This document shows positions 34,446 through 43,659 of a stretch of 64,000 nt of DNA, in pieces; within the stretch, counting starts at the first letter, position 1; each line of letters starts with the position of its first letter. The notes beneath the pieces are model-generated. The model saw only the letters and a list, made by a program, of their open reading frames with translations. It was not told where the DNA came from and searched no databases. Origin of the DNA: Hypericibacter terrae (GTDB taxonomy: Bacteria > Pseudomonadota > Alphaproteobacteria > Dongiales > Dongiaceae); assembly GCF_008728855.1 (NCBI RefSeq), contig NZ_CP042906.1, forward strand, positions 930,001-994,000, read 5' to 3'. Both the position numbers and the translations under genes were made by a program.

Positions 34446-34472
34446 TCCCTCCCCCACAAGGGGGGATAAGGA
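34446..34472. repeat. GC-rich hairpin repeat copy (diverged)
   Basis: CCCTCCCCC-ACA-AGGGGGG lies in the spacer between nadE and the acyltransferase gene and ends in GATAAGGAA. It resembles the 35-bp repeats at 52191, 52304 and 58290 in composition and hairpin form but is shorter. The surrounding 34232-34493 gap holds no ORF I can support. Confidence 0.5.
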
Positions 34473-34493
34473 ACCGACACCGCGCTCGTCCGC

Positions 34494-37400
34494 TCATTCC
34501 GCCGCCGCCGCGATCTCCTTCGCCTTTTTGAGGTCCGCCTTGCCCGAGCCCAGGACCGGCACCGCGTCGAGCTTGCGCACGCCGTCGCGCTTGGGCAGCC
34601 AGAGCTTCGGCAGGCCGGACGCGCCCAATCTTTCCATCACCGCTTCCGGCGTCGCGTCGCCTTCATAGAGCACGACGATTCGCTCGCCCTTGGCGGGATC
34701 GGGGGTGGCGACCACGATGGCGGCGCGCACGCCGGGGATCGTCAGGACGGCGTCCTCGATGCGGCCATGCGGAACCATCTCGCCCGCGATCTTGGAAAAG
34801 CGCGAGAGCCGGCCCGTGATCTTGATGAAACCGTCGGAATCGATCAGCGCGATGTCGCCGCTCTTGTACCAGCCCTCCACCATCGCGTCGGCCGTGCGCT
34901 TCGGATCGCCGATATAGCCATCCATCATGCCCGGGCCCTTGACCAGCAGCATGCCTTCGGTGCCGTCGGGCACCTCTTCGAACGTGTCGGGATCGACCGT
35001 CCGCACGGCGACGCCGGGAACCGGCCGGCCGACCGTGCCGTCCTTCTGACCCGCCTGCGCCTCCGCGCCGTCCTCGACATCCATGCCGTTGACGGCGACG
35101 ACCGGCCCCATCTCGGTCATGCCGAAGCCTTCGAGCGGCCGCGGCCCGAACTTGGCGGCGAAGGCGTCGGCGATTTCGGGCCGCAAATGCTCCGCGCCCG
35201 TCACCACATGGCGCAGGGTCTTCATGTCCTCGGGATCGGCGGCGCGCGTCCAAGTCTGGAGGAAGGTCGGCGTGCCGAGCAGGATCGTCGCCGAGGATTT
35301 CTTGACCAGCGGCCCGATCGCCTTGGCGTCCAGGGGATTGGCGTGATAGGCGGCGCCGATGCCGGCCACCAGCGGCAGGCAGAGCGTGCCGGTGAAACCG
35401 AACGAATGGAAGAAGGGCAGCACGCCGGCGATGACATCGTCGCGGTCGACCCAGAGCACCTGCGCCACCGCCTCGAGATTGGCGATGATCGCCTTGTGGC
35501 TCAGCACGGCGCCCTTGGGCTCGCCGGTGCTGCCGCTCGAGAACATGACGGTTGCCGGCGGCTTCGTCGTCCTGAAGTCGCCGCCCAGGATCCGCGCGAT
35601 CCAGGACGACGGCAGCAACAGCGCCATCGCCGCGGCCTTGAGCTTGTCGAGCTTCGAAATGTCGGTCAGCAGATCCTCGACATAGAGGGCGCCGGCTGGC
35701 GTCTCGAGCTTGGCCTTCTCGAGGAAGGCCTTCGAGGTGATGACCGTCTCGATGCCGCAGCGGCGGATCATCGAGGCCATGGCCTCGGGGCCGGCGGTGA
35801 AGTTGAGATTGACCGGCGTCTTGCCGGCCAGCATCAGCCCGACATTGAGCAAGGCCGCCGCGACCGAGGCCGGCATCAGGATGCCCACCATGGGCTTCTG
35901 CGCGCGCAACCGCTTCGCCAGGATGATCGAGGCAATCGCGGTCTGGCCGAAGGTGAGCTTGCGGCCCGTGGTGTCCATGAGCGCCCGCTTGCGCCAGCGG
36001 CGCTTGGCGGTCTTGAGGATGCGGATCTGGAGGAAGTCGCTGGCCGAGTGGCGCCGCGCCCAGGCCTCGCTGCCCAGCGCCAGCACGGCGCGGCGCGCGG
36101 CCCAGGCGCTGGGCTTGGCGAGCGGCTTGCCGAAGCTCACCGTCACCGGGCGGATCAGCCGGTCCGGCCATTTCCAGAAGAACTTGCCGCCCTTGTAGCT
36201 GAAGATCGAGCCCCAGACCTGGTCGAGATGGACCGGGATCACCGGCACGTCGAGCCCGTCGGCGATGAGTTCCATGCCGCGCTTGAAGGGAAGCGTGGAG
36301 CCGGTGCGGCTGATCGAGCCCTCGGCGAAGATGCAGACCACATGGCCTTGCTCGAGTTCGGCCCGCGCGCGCTTGATGGCGGCGACGGCGTCCTTGCCGC
36401 TCACGGGGATGACCTTCATGCGCCGCAGGAACCAGCCGAAGCCGCCCTTGAAGAATCCGGACCAGGCCATGAAGCGCACGAAGCGCTGCACGCAGGCCCC
36501 CACCAGCAACCCGTCCACGAACGACATGTGATTGCAGACGATGAGGGCGGGTCCGCGCTCCGGGACGTTCTCCGAGCCCTCGATCCGGATCCGGTAGAGC
36601 GTATGGGTGGCGAGCCACAGCAGGAAGCGGGCCAGGTAGTCGGGGACCTGCCAGATCGCGACCGCGGTCGCGATGAAGGTGCCGATGCCGGCCGCCAGGA
36701 CCTCGGCGCTGGTGCTCCATTGGAGCGCGCTGCCCATGACCCAGGCGAGGCCCGAGGCCATGAGGATGCCGACCGTGCCGATCATGTTGGCGCAGGCGAC
36801 GACGCGCCCGCGCTCGTCGACGGGCGCCTTCTGCTGCAGCGCCGCGTTCAGGGGCACGATGAAGAGGCCGCCGAAGAATCCCAGCGCCGCCAGCGCCGGG
36901 AGGGCGGCATCGAGCGAGCCGGTGGCGCCGGCGAGCCAGACCGAGGCGGCGCCCATGCCGATCGAGCCCAGCGGCACCAGCCCTGGCTCGACCTTGGGCC
37001 CGGAGAGGCGGCCGGCGGCGAGCGAGCCCAGGCCGATGCCGATCGCGATCGCGGCCTGGAGCAGGCCGGTGCCGCCGCCGCCGAGGCCGAGATCCTCGCG
37101 GCCGAGGCGGATCGCCATCATCTGCAGGAAGGCGGCGAGCAGCCAGAACCAGGTGATGCCGGCCGCGGTCATGATCATGCCTCGGTCGGAGGCGATCGCC
37201 TTGAAGCCGGGAATGAGGTCGGCCGAGGGCCGCAAGGAAAAGCGGCGCTTCTCGCGCGGCGCCGGGGCGCGCTCGGTATGGAAGGCCGCGAAGGCGCCGA
37301 TCACGGCAAAGCCGACCATGAGCCAGCCGATCGTGGCATGGCTCACGATATCGAACAGCACGCCGCCGATGACGGCGCCGAGGATGATGGCGAGGAAGGT

Positions 37401-37874
37401 CGAGGATTCGAGCAGCGCGTTGCCGCGCGAGAGCTGCGCCGTATCCAGGATCTCGGGCAGGATCCCGTATTTGGCGGGGCTGAAGAAGGCGGCCTGGGTC
37501 GAGATCAGGAACAGCGATCCCAGCATCGCCCAGTCGTAGCCGCTCATGAGCGCCGGAATCGCGAGCAGCATGATCGGAGTCTCGAACAGCTTCACGTAGG
37601 CGATCACGCGGTCCTTGCGGTTGCGATCCGCGATCTGGCCGGCCCAGCCGGAGAACAGCAGGAAGGGCAGGATGAAGGCGCCGCCCGCGAGCGCGATGAA
37701 AGAGGCGGCCTCGGCCGAATCCGTGCCGGCCGCGCCGGTCGCGATCAGCACCACCGTCATCTTCAGGATGTTGTCGTTGAGGGCGCCCAGGAACTGCGCC
37801 ACCATGAGGGCGAGAAAGCCGCGCCGGCGCAACAGGGCGCCATAGCCCCCGGCCTGGTGATTGCCGTCCGTCAT
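34494..37874 (-). CDS. aas: Fused lysophospholipid transporter/acyltransferase/acyl-ACP synthetase (LplT-Aas type)
   Basis: 1126 aa with three domains. Residues 1-400 are an MFS transporter like LplT (GALNDNILKMTVVLIATG). Residues about 420-620 are a PlsC acyltransferase with the HX4D motif NHMSFVDG near 447-452. Residues about 640-1126 are an AMP-binding acyl ligase (MFSSGSTGEPKGAVLSHK near 775-790). In E. coli LplT and Aas are separate proteins that flip and reacylate 2-lysophospholipids; here they are one chain. It overlaps the upstream TetR gene by 4 bp. Confidence 0.93.
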   Translation of the reverse strand: MTDGNHQAGGYGALLRRRGFLALMVAQFLGALNDNILKMTVVLIATGAAGTDSAEAASFIALAGGAFILPFLLFSGWAGQIADRNRKDRVIAYVKLFETPIMLLAIPALMSGYDWAMLGSLFLISTQAAFFSPAKYGILPEILDTAQLSRGNALLESSTFLAIILGAVIGGVLFDIVSHATIGWLMVGFAVIGAFAAFHTERAPAPREKRRFSLRPSADLIPGFKAIASDRGMIMTAAGITWFWLLAAFLQMMAIRLGREDLGLGGGGTGLLQAAIAIGIGLGSLAAGRLSGPKVEPGLVPLGSIGMGAASVWLAGATGSLDAALPALAALGFFGGLFIVPLNAALQQKAPVDERGRVVACANMIGTVGILMASGLAWVMGSALQWSTSAEVLAAGIGTFIATAVAIWQVPDYLARFLLWLATHTLYRIRIEGSENVPERGPALIVCNHMSFVDGLLVGACVQRFVRFMAWSGFFKGGFGWFLRRMKVIPVSGKDAVAAIKRARAELEQGHVVCIFAEGSISRTGSTLPFKRGMELIADGLDVPVIPVHLDQVWGSIFSYKGGKFFWKWPDRLIRPVTVSFGKPLAKPSAWAARRAVLALGSEAWARRHSASDFLQIRILKTAKRRWRKRALMDTTGRKLTFGQTAIASIILAKRLRAQKPMVGILMPASVAAALLNVGLMLAGKTPVNLNFTAGPEAMASMIRRCGIETVITSKAFLEKAKLETPAGALYVEDLLTDISKLDKLKAAAMALLLPSSWIARILGGDFRTTKPPATVMFSSGSTGEPKGAVLSHKAIIANLEAVAQVLWVDRDDVIAGVLPFFHSFGFTGTLCLPLVAGIGAAYHANPLDAKAIGPLVKKSSATILLGTPTFLQTWTRAADPEDMKTLRHVVTGAEHLRPEIADAFAAKFGPRPLEGFGMTEMGPVVAVNGMDVEDGAEAQAGQKDGTVGRPVPGVAVRTVDPDTFEEVPDGTEGMLLVKGPGMMDGYIGDPKRTADAMVEGWYKSGDIALIDSDGFIKITGRLSRFSKIAGEMVPHGRIEDAVLTIPGVRAAIVVATPDPAKGERIVVLYEGDATPEAVMERLGASGLPKLWLPKRDGVRKLDAVPVLGSGKADLKKAKEIAAAAE

Positions 37875-38482
37875 TGGATAACCGCCCCTGATCGTCTTGT
37901 TGGTTCGATGACGCCCGCGGCGCGGATCGCCGCTGCCGCGATCTCTTCCGCCAACGCCCCCAGTCCCGTCTTCCCCGCCCGCGAATAGGACGCCGCCGGC
38001 TGCAGCACGGCCCCCATCACGCAGAGCGCCCGCAGATGCCGGTTGCCCGGCAGGATCCGGCCGTCCTGCTCGCCGCGCCTGATCTCCGCCTCGAGAACCT
38101 TGAGCGGGTTGGCCGCCTTGGGATCGAACGACCGCGCGGGACCATGCTGATTGAGCAGCAGGAAAGCAAAGAGATTCGGGTCCCGGTCGAAGGCGCGGCA
38201 GAAGAATTTTGTCATGGCCCGGAGCCGCGCCGCGGGATCATCGAGACCGGCCGCGGAGTCCAGCAGCCGCTCGGACCAGAGCGCGATCGCCTCGGCATAA
38301 AGCGCGCGGCCGAGCTCGTCCTTGTTGGCGTAGTGGCGGTAGAGCGCGCCCAGCGACATCGCGGCGGTCTCGGCGATGTCGCGAATCGTGGTCGCGTCAT
38401 AGCCCTTCCGGCCGAACAGCTCGATCGCCGCCGCCGAAATCCGCGCCTTTCCGCCGTCCTGGAGCGTTGCCGCCCGCATCAT
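37871..38482 (-). CDS. TetR-family regulator of the LplT-Aas gene
   Basis: 203 aa. N-terminal HTH about 17-62 (YDATTIRDIAETAAMSLGALYRHYANKDEL). Its TGA overlaps the ATG of the acyltransferase gene, so the two are cotranscribed. A perfect 18-bp palindrome starts 15 bp upstream of its start codon, where a repressor would block both genes. Two adjacent ATG codons (38482, 38479) could start translation. A lipid or acyl-CoA ligand is plausible from context only. Confidence 0.9.
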   Translation of the reverse strand: MMRAATLQDGGKARISAAAIELFGRKGYDATTIRDIAETAAMSLGALYRHYANKDELGRALYAEAIALWSERLLDSAAGLDDPAARLRAMTKFFCRAFDRDPNLFAFLLLNQHGPARSFDPKAANPLKVLEAEIRRGEQDGRILPGNRHLRALCVMGAVLQPAASYSRAGKTGLGALAEEIAAAAIRAAGVIEPTRRSGAVIQ

Positions 38483-38496
38483 CCGCCGGCCTTGTC

Positions 38497-38514
38497 TGTG
38501 AACATATGTTCACA
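38497..38514. promoter_or_regulatory. Perfect 18-bp palindrome TGTGAACATATGTTCACA, probable TetR operator
   Basis: TGTGAACAT followed directly by ATGTTCACA is fully self-complementary. It sits 15-32 bp upstream of the TetR start codon and about 100 bp before the divergent gamma-glutamyltransferase gene. Length and symmetry fit a TetR dimer site. Autoregulation together with the acyltransferase gene is the likely purpose. Confidence 0.7.
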
Positions 38515-38615
38515 TAGGATGGCAGTCTCCAGGATCCGGCGCAAGACCCTCGTCTTGCGAGGGGACGGCGTGGCCGTTTAGGCTCGGGTCCGGTGCCAAC
38601 CGAGGAATGACGATC

Positions 38616-40397
38616 ATGGCCAGCATCTCCCGGCAGAATGTGACACGCTCGGGCGCCTCCGGGCGCGGCGGCGCCGTCGCGGCCGCGCGGGCCGAGAGTG
38701 CACAGGCCGGGATCGCGATGATCGAGGCCGGCGGCAACGCGATCGACGCCGCCGTCGCGGCCGCGTTCGTCGCCGGTGTCATCGAGCCGATGGAGACCAC
38801 GCTCGCCGGCACCGGCTTTCTGCTGGTCAACCTGCCCGAAGGCGGCGGAACTCACGCGGTGGAGTTCGGTCCCCGGGGGCCGGCGAAGGCCCACGCGCAG
38901 ATGTTCGAGATCGACCGGTCACGCGCGCTCGATCGCGGGCTCGGCGTCTCGGTCGTGGTCGGCGATGCCAATATTCAGGGCATCCTCGCCGCGGGTGTGC
39001 CGAGCACGATCCCGGCCTTGATCGCGGCGCTGGCACGCTTCGGCAAGCTGTCGCTCGCGCAAGTGATGGCGCCCGCGATCCGGGCCGCGCATGACGGCTT
39101 CGACGCGGATTCCTATTTTGCGCTGTCGGCACTGGCCTCGCTGCCGGCCCTGCGGAAGGACCCCGGCACGCGCAAGACCTTCCTCGTCAACGGCGATCCG
39201 CCCGTCGCGGCCCATAGCGGCACCGCCAGCTACGGCCCGCATCCGCGCATCCGGCAGGAAGCCTTGGGGCGCAGTCTGGAGATCATCGCGGCCAAGGGTG
39301 CCGCGGCGTTTCAGAGCGGCGAGATCGCGAAGGACCTGATGGCGACCGTGCGCGATCTCGGTGGGATCCTCTCGGCCGAGGATCTGCGCGCGGTGTCGCC
39401 CCAGGTCACGCAACCGCGGCGGCTCTCCTTCCGGGGCTTCGACATCTGGGCGCCGTCGGCGCCGAGCGGCGGCTTGACCGAGCTGCAGATGCTGACGATC
39501 TGGCAGGCGCTCCATCCGGAGACGCCGCCGCTCGAGGATGACGCCAGGCGGCTGCGCGGCCTTGCCGAGGTGAGCTGGCACGCCTTCGCCGACCGTTATC
39601 ATTGGCTGGGCGATCCTGATTTCGTGGCGGTGCCGGAGACGGGGCTGCTGTCGAAGGAATACGCGGCCACGATCGCGGCCACGATCCGCAAGGGCGAGGC
39701 GCCGCCGCGCCTCGGGCCCGATGACGGGCTTCCCTGGGAGGTGTTTGCGTCCCGCGCGGTTCACGATCCCTGGCGGTACGAGGGCGGCGGCAAGAAGGCG
39801 CCGGCCTGGCGGCCGGAAGGGTCGACCGAGCCCAAGGCCGGCACCACCCATGTCTCGGCCATGGACGGCCAGGGCATGGCGGTCACCATCACCCACACCG
39901 CCGCCAGCATGTTCGGGAGCCAGGTCGTCTGCGAGCGCACCGGGTTCCTGTTCGACGCGACCATGGGCTGGTTCAATGCGCGTCCCGGCGCCGCCAACTC
40001 GATCGCAGGCGGCAAGCGGCCGCTTGCCAATATGGGGCCGCTGCTCATCACGCGCGGCGGGAAATCGGTGGCCGCGATCGGCGCACCGGGTGGGCGGCGC
40101 ATCGTCAATGCGATGGTGCAGGTCGCGCTCGACATCACCGAGCGCGGTATGGACGCCGCGGCGGCGGTCCAGGCGCCCCGCATCGATGCGAGCGGCTCGA
40201 CCCTGCTGGCCTCCGAACGGTTGGCGGCTGTCGCGAAGGAACTCGAACCCACTTGCGGCAAGGCGGCCCTGGTGCCCGAGCAGCATCAGGGTTTCGGCTA
40301 TGAGCTGGCGCGGCCCGTGGTGGTGGTGCGCAACGGCGCCGGCGAGATCTCGGCCGCGACCGATCCCTTCGTCAACGGCCATGCGATGAGCCTCTGA
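38616..40397 (+). CDS. Gamma-glutamyltransferase-family Ntn hydrolase
   Basis: 593 aa from ATG 38616 (GAGGA about 10 bp upstream; ATG 38607 is too close to it). The self-cleaving threonine is in AGTTHVSAMDGQGMAV near residue 410, where the heavy and light chains would separate. N-terminal AGGNAIDAAVAAAFV is typical of the family. No signal peptide is visible, so it resembles cytoplasmic members that act on gamma-glutamyl or related amides rather than periplasmic GGT. The next gene follows by 11 bp. Confidence 0.88.
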   Translation: MASISRQNVTRSGASGRGGAVAAARAESAQAGIAMIEAGGNAIDAAVAAAFVAGVIEPMETTLAGTGFLLVNLPEGGGTHAVEFGPRGPAKAHAQMFEIDRSRALDRGLGVSVVVGDANIQGILAAGVPSTIPALIAALARFGKLSLAQVMAPAIRAAHDGFDADSYFALSALASLPALRKDPGTRKTFLVNGDPPVAAHSGTASYGPHPRIRQEALGRSLEIIAAKGAAAFQSGEIAKDLMATVRDLGGILSAEDLRAVSPQVTQPRRLSFRGFDIWAPSAPSGGLTELQMLTIWQALHPETPPLEDDARRLRGLAEVSWHAFADRYHWLGDPDFVAVPETGLLSKEYAATIAATIRKGEAPPRLGPDDGLPWEVFASRAVHDPWRYEGGGKKAPAWRPEGSTEPKAGTTHVSAMDGQGMAVTITHTAASMFGSQVVCERTGFLFDATMGWFNARPGAANSIAGGKRPLANMGPLLITRGGKSVAAIGAPGGRRIVNAMVQVALDITERGMDAAAAVQAPRIDASGSTLLASERLAAVAKELEPTCGKAALVPEQHQGFGYELARPVVVVRNGAGEISAATDPFVNGHAMSL

Positions 40398-40408
40398 AGG
40401 ATCCGGTC

Positions 40409-41419
40409 ATGTCCCGCGGCTTCATCATCGGCGGCTTCCGCCTGCCGACCCTCGGCCACAAATATCTGATCGAGTTTGCCTCGCGCTGGTGCGAGGGGGA
40501 TCTCGACGTGATGCTCAACACCCGCGACGAGGATCCGATCCCTGGTGCGCTGCGCCATCGCTGGCTCGCGGACCAGTTCCGCGGGATCGCGCGCATCCAT
40601 CGCTTCCATAACGATCTGCCGGAGGATGCGGCGGGCGTGCCGAATTTCTGGCAGCGCTGGAACCGGGCGATCCTGAAGGTTCTCGGCGGCCGGCCCCCCG
40701 ACCTGCTGTTCGCCTCGGAGAGTTATGGAAAGCGGCTCGCGGCCGATCTGGGTGCGCGCTATGTGCCGGTCGACACGCCGCGCGACGCTGTGCCGATCTC
40801 GGCGAGCCGCGTCCATGCCGGCATCGGCGAGCATTGGGATCTGCTGCTGCCCGAGGCACGGCCCTCCTTCCTCAAGCGCGTCGCCATCGTCGGCCCGGAA
40901 AGCTGCGGCAAGACCACGCTCGCGCGCCGGCTGGCGGCGGCCCACCGCACGGTCCATGTGCCGGAGTTCGCGCGCAGCTATCTCGAGGCGACCGACCCGT
41001 CGAAATATCCCGATCTCGCCGATATCGCGATCATCGGCGCCGGCCATGCGGCCTCGGAGGACGCGCTGGCCCGCCAGGCCAACCGCCTGCTGGTGCTCGA
41101 CACCGATCATCTCTGCACGGCGGTCTGGAGCGAGGTGGCGCTGGGGACGGTGCCGGCCTCGATTGAAGCCGAGATCGCGGCACGGCCCTACGACCTGCGG
41201 CTCCTGCTGGCGGACGACGTGCCCTTCGCGCCCGACCCGCTGCGCTATGCCGGAAAGGAGCGCCAGATGACGCTGGCGCATTTCACCGCTGCGCTCGAGC
41301 GCCGAGGCCTCGCCTACCGGATCATCGATGGCGGCTGGACCGAGCGCACCAAGAAGGCCGCCGCCGCGGTCGATGCGCTGATGGCCGAGCCCTACAGGCT
41401 GCGGGCCGTGAACGCCTGA
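40409..41419 (+). CDS. NadR-like NMN adenylyltransferase/ribosylnicotinamide kinase
   Basis: 336 aa. N-terminal nucleotidyltransferase domain with GGFRLPTLGHKYLIEF (TxGH in place of HxGH), then a P-loop kinase domain with GPESCGKTTLARRL at about 162-175 and a VPEFARSYLE segment conserved in NadR. The N-terminal DNA-binding domain of enterobacterial NadR is missing, so this is an enzyme only. It would make NMN from nicotinamide riboside and then NAD. The NAD salvage run lies 6-9 kb away. Confidence 0.87.
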   Translation: MSRGFIIGGFRLPTLGHKYLIEFASRWCEGDLDVMLNTRDEDPIPGALRHRWLADQFRGIARIHRFHNDLPEDAAGVPNFWQRWNRAILKVLGGRPPDLLFASESYGKRLAADLGARYVPVDTPRDAVPISASRVHAGIGEHWDLLLPEARPSFLKRVAIVGPESCGKTTLARRLAAAHRTVHVPEFARSYLEATDPSKYPDLADIAIIGAGHAASEDALARQANRLLVLDTDHLCTAVWSEVALGTVPASIEAEIAARPYDLRLLLADDVPFAPDPLRYAGKERQMTLAHFTAALERRGLAYRIIDGGWTERTKKAAAAVDALMAEPYRLRAVNA

Positions 41420-41441
41420 ACTCCTGGGGCGGGTTCGACCT

Positions 41442-41750
41442 TTAAGCAGCCCTGGCCGGCCGGTCCGACTCGATGTGATAGAGGAGGCCGGGCTCGGCGA
41501 TCCATTCGCCCGGCTGGAGCTGGCTCACATCATATTTGCCGTCGCGCCGGCGCGGTGCGATGCCGTCATAGACGAAGCGGCGGCCGAAGTGGTCCCGGAT
41601 CGCGGCCGCGATCGGCTGACCGGCATAGAATCCGATCAGAGGACCGTCGGGCCGGGGACCGTAGACGATGTGATAGTCGATGGGGTTCGTGTGGGCTGGA
41701 GCGAGGCGTGGCATGGCGGGCTTCCGCATGGGGGAGGAGAGGAACGACAT
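41442..41750 (-). CDS. Small protein of unknown function
   Basis: Up to 102 aa; ATGs at 41750, 41729 and 41714 are all possible, and only the last has a modest GGAA site. The body reads HIVYGPRPDGPLIGFYAG...GRRFVYDGIAPRRRDGKYDV and ends in EPGLLYHIESDRPARAA. It has no signal peptide or membrane span. I recognise no family. It is convergent with the NadR-like gene. Confidence 0.6.
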   Translation of the reverse strand: MSFLSSPMRKPAMPRLAPAHTNPIDYHIVYGPRPDGPLIGFYAGQPIAAAIRDHFGRRFVYDGIAPRRRDGKYDVSQLQPGEWIAEPGLLYHIESDRPARAA

Positions 41751-41907
41751 CGCCCGCTTCGGCCGTCAGCGATTCGAATCGAATGGTGACGCGGAGCCTG
41801 TAAAGGATCCCTGAAAGCGCGGCGCGTGGCCCTTATAAAACGGTGCACTCCGCCGCCGGTTCCAGCGCGACAGGCTGTCGCAGCGCTGTCGGTATGTTCA
41901 TGCTGCG

Positions 41908-42843
41908 CTATGACTTTTTTTGCTGCGGCACCTTGGTTGGATCGATGACATCGCGGTAATAAGGCATCTCGACCCGGCGCGCCTTGTAGCTGCCGTCATC
42001 GGTCACGCGGCGGATATGCCGCGCGATCTCCTCCATCGGCGCGATCCAGACATCGCCTTTCGCCATCATATAGCGGATGAAGGCCACCAGCTTCTCGGCG
42101 CGGGCGAGCCGGGCGGTCAGCCAGGGATGCCAGACGCCGATCCAGAGCCCGCCATGGCGCCAGGCGCTGTCGAACTCCGCCTGATAGACCGCGAAGGCCT
42201 CGTCAGGCGAGCGGATCGTCATGGTGTATTGCAGTTCGATATTGTGGGCAAATTGCGGCCAGTCATCGAGCGCCCAATGCGAGGGCAGCTCGATCACCTC
42301 GCCGGCGCGCGATTCCATCACATAGGGCACGTCGTCCGCCATCAGGCTCGCGTCGTAGAGGATGCCTTCTTCGGCGAGGAGATCGGTGGTGTGGCGCGAA
42401 TAATTATAAACCGGGGCCCGGTAGCCTCGCGGGCGCTGGCCGGTCATGCGCTGGATCACCTCGATGCTGCGCCGCAGCCAGGCGCGCTCGTCCTCGAGCG
42501 AGAGCTGGTTCGAGTTCTCATGGAGATAGCCGTGATGGGCGATCTCATGACCGCCTTCGAGGATCTGCTCGACCAGCTTCGGATAGGTCTCCATGCACCA
42601 GGCCGGGTAGAAGAAGGTCTGCTTCAGCCCCAGCTCCTTGTAGATCCGCAGGATCCGCGGCACCGCGATTTCGTCATAGCGCAGCCATGAGGTGGTCGCG
42701 ACCATGTCCGGCACGCGCTTGCCGAATTCCAGATGCAGGAAACTGTCCGTGTCGATGTCGAAGGTCATGGCGACGGCGCACTTGGCGCCGTGCGGCCAGG
42801 GAACGGGACGTTCGATCAGGGGGAAGCCGGCTGGATCGCTCAT
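41908..42843 (-). CDS. NodB-type polysaccharide deacetylase-family hydrolase (PuuE/allantoinase-like group)
   Basis: 311 aa from ATG 42843, overlapping the stop of the SDR gene. The metal site TFDIDTDS (Asp29, Asp31) and HEIAHHGYLHE (His103/His104, His108) define the NodB fold; RGYRAPVYNYS holds the MT3 Arg. There is no signal peptide, so the substrate is a small cytoplasmic molecule rather than cell wall. Cytoplasmic relatives hydrolyse allantoin-like ureides or N-acyl groups. It is the last gene of the guanidino-compound operon. Confidence 0.88.
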   Translation of the reverse strand: MSDPAGFPLIERPVPWPHGAKCAVAMTFDIDTDSFLHLEFGKRVPDMVATTSWLRYDEIAVPRILRIYKELGLKQTFFYPAWCMETYPKLVEQILEGGHEIAHHGYLHENSNQLSLEDERAWLRRSIEVIQRMTGQRPRGYRAPVYNYSRHTTDLLAEEGILYDASLMADDVPYVMESRAGEVIELPSHWALDDWPQFAHNIELQYTMTIRSPDEAFAVYQAEFDSAWRHGGLWIGVWHPWLTARLARAEKLVAFIRYMMAKGDVWIAPMEEIARHIRRVTDDGSYKARRVEMPYYRDVIDPTKVPQQKKS

Positions 42844-43637
42844 CGGATGATATGACCTCCATCGATCACGAGTTCCGCCCCCGTCACATAGCGGGATTCG
42901 TCGGAGGCGAGATAGACCACGCCATAGGCGATGTCTTTGGGCTCGCCCAGCCCCAGCGGACAGAGCCGGGCCCATTCCTCGCGCACGGATTTGTCCGACG
43001 CGAGCCCTCGGGCGGCGGTCACGTCGGCGATCTCGCGCTCGACCATCGGCGTGCGGATCACGCCCGGATGGACCGAGTTGACGCGGATGCCATAGGCGCG
43101 ATCGGCGCAATAAAGCGCCGCCGCCTTGGTGAAGTTGCAGACGGCGGCCTTCGAGGCGCAATAGTGTGCATTGAGCCCGTCCGCCACCATGGCAAAGGTT
43201 GATGAGACGTTGACGATCGAGCCGCCGCCGGTGGTCTTCATCGCGGCGATCGCCATGCGGGTGCCGAGGAACGGGCCCTCGGCATTGACCTGGAACACCT
43301 TGCGCCATTCCTGGAGCGAGATCTCCTCCAGGGGCCGCGAGATCTGGATGCCGGCATTATTGACCAGGATATCGAGCCGGCCGAAACGGGCGAGGACAGT
43401 GCCAATGACGGTCCGCCAGCCTTCCTCGGACGCGACGTCATGGGGGATGAACAGGATCCTGTCGCCATGGGCCTGACGCAGTTCGCCGGCGGTGCGGCTC
43501 CCTTGCGTCTCGTCGATGTCGGTCATCGCCAGGGCGGCGCCTTCGGCCGCGAAGAGCTCGGCGATGCCGCGCCCGATGCCGGCGGCAGCGCCCGTGACGA
43601 TGGCGATCTTGCCCTCGAGACGTCCCATCGGCTTCAT
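42840..43637 (-). CDS. Short-chain dehydrogenase/reductase
   Basis: 265 aa from ATG 43637 (AAGGAAGG just upstream; ATG 43628 is also possible). NAD(P)-binding TGAAAGIG (about 15-22), NNAGIQ, catalytic Ser in VNVSST and the Tyr/Lys pair in YCASKAA. It ends DGGHIIR. The gene lies 22 bp downstream of another SDR and overlaps the deacetylase gene by 4 bp. The substrate alcohol or ketone is unknown. Confidence 0.9.
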   Translation of the reverse strand: MKPMGRLEGKIAIVTGAAAGIGRGIAELFAAEGAALAMTDIDETQGSRTAGELRQAHGDRILFIPHDVASEEGWRTVIGTVLARFGRLDILVNNAGIQISRPLEEISLQEWRKVFQVNAEGPFLGTRMAIAAMKTTGGGSIVNVSSTFAMVADGLNAHYCASKAAVCNFTKAAALYCADRAYGIRVNSVHPGVIRTPMVEREIADVTAARGLASDKSVREEWARLCPLGLGEPKDIAYGVVYLASDESRYVTGAELVIDGGHIIR

Positions 43638-43659
43638 CCCTTCCTTTTGCGGCGGTTCG

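Noticed and set aside
34767-37988. 1073-codon open frame on the plus strand, antisense to the fused acyltransferase gene
   Set aside because: Long antisense frames are expected opposite GC-rich genes. The translation is dominated by Arg, Asp, His and Gly with no recognisable domain, while the minus strand has three clear domains.
41765-41805. tRNA-like GATTCGAATCG segment
   Set aside because: It resembles a T-loop, but no acceptor stem, D-arm or anticodon arm could be built around it on either strand.
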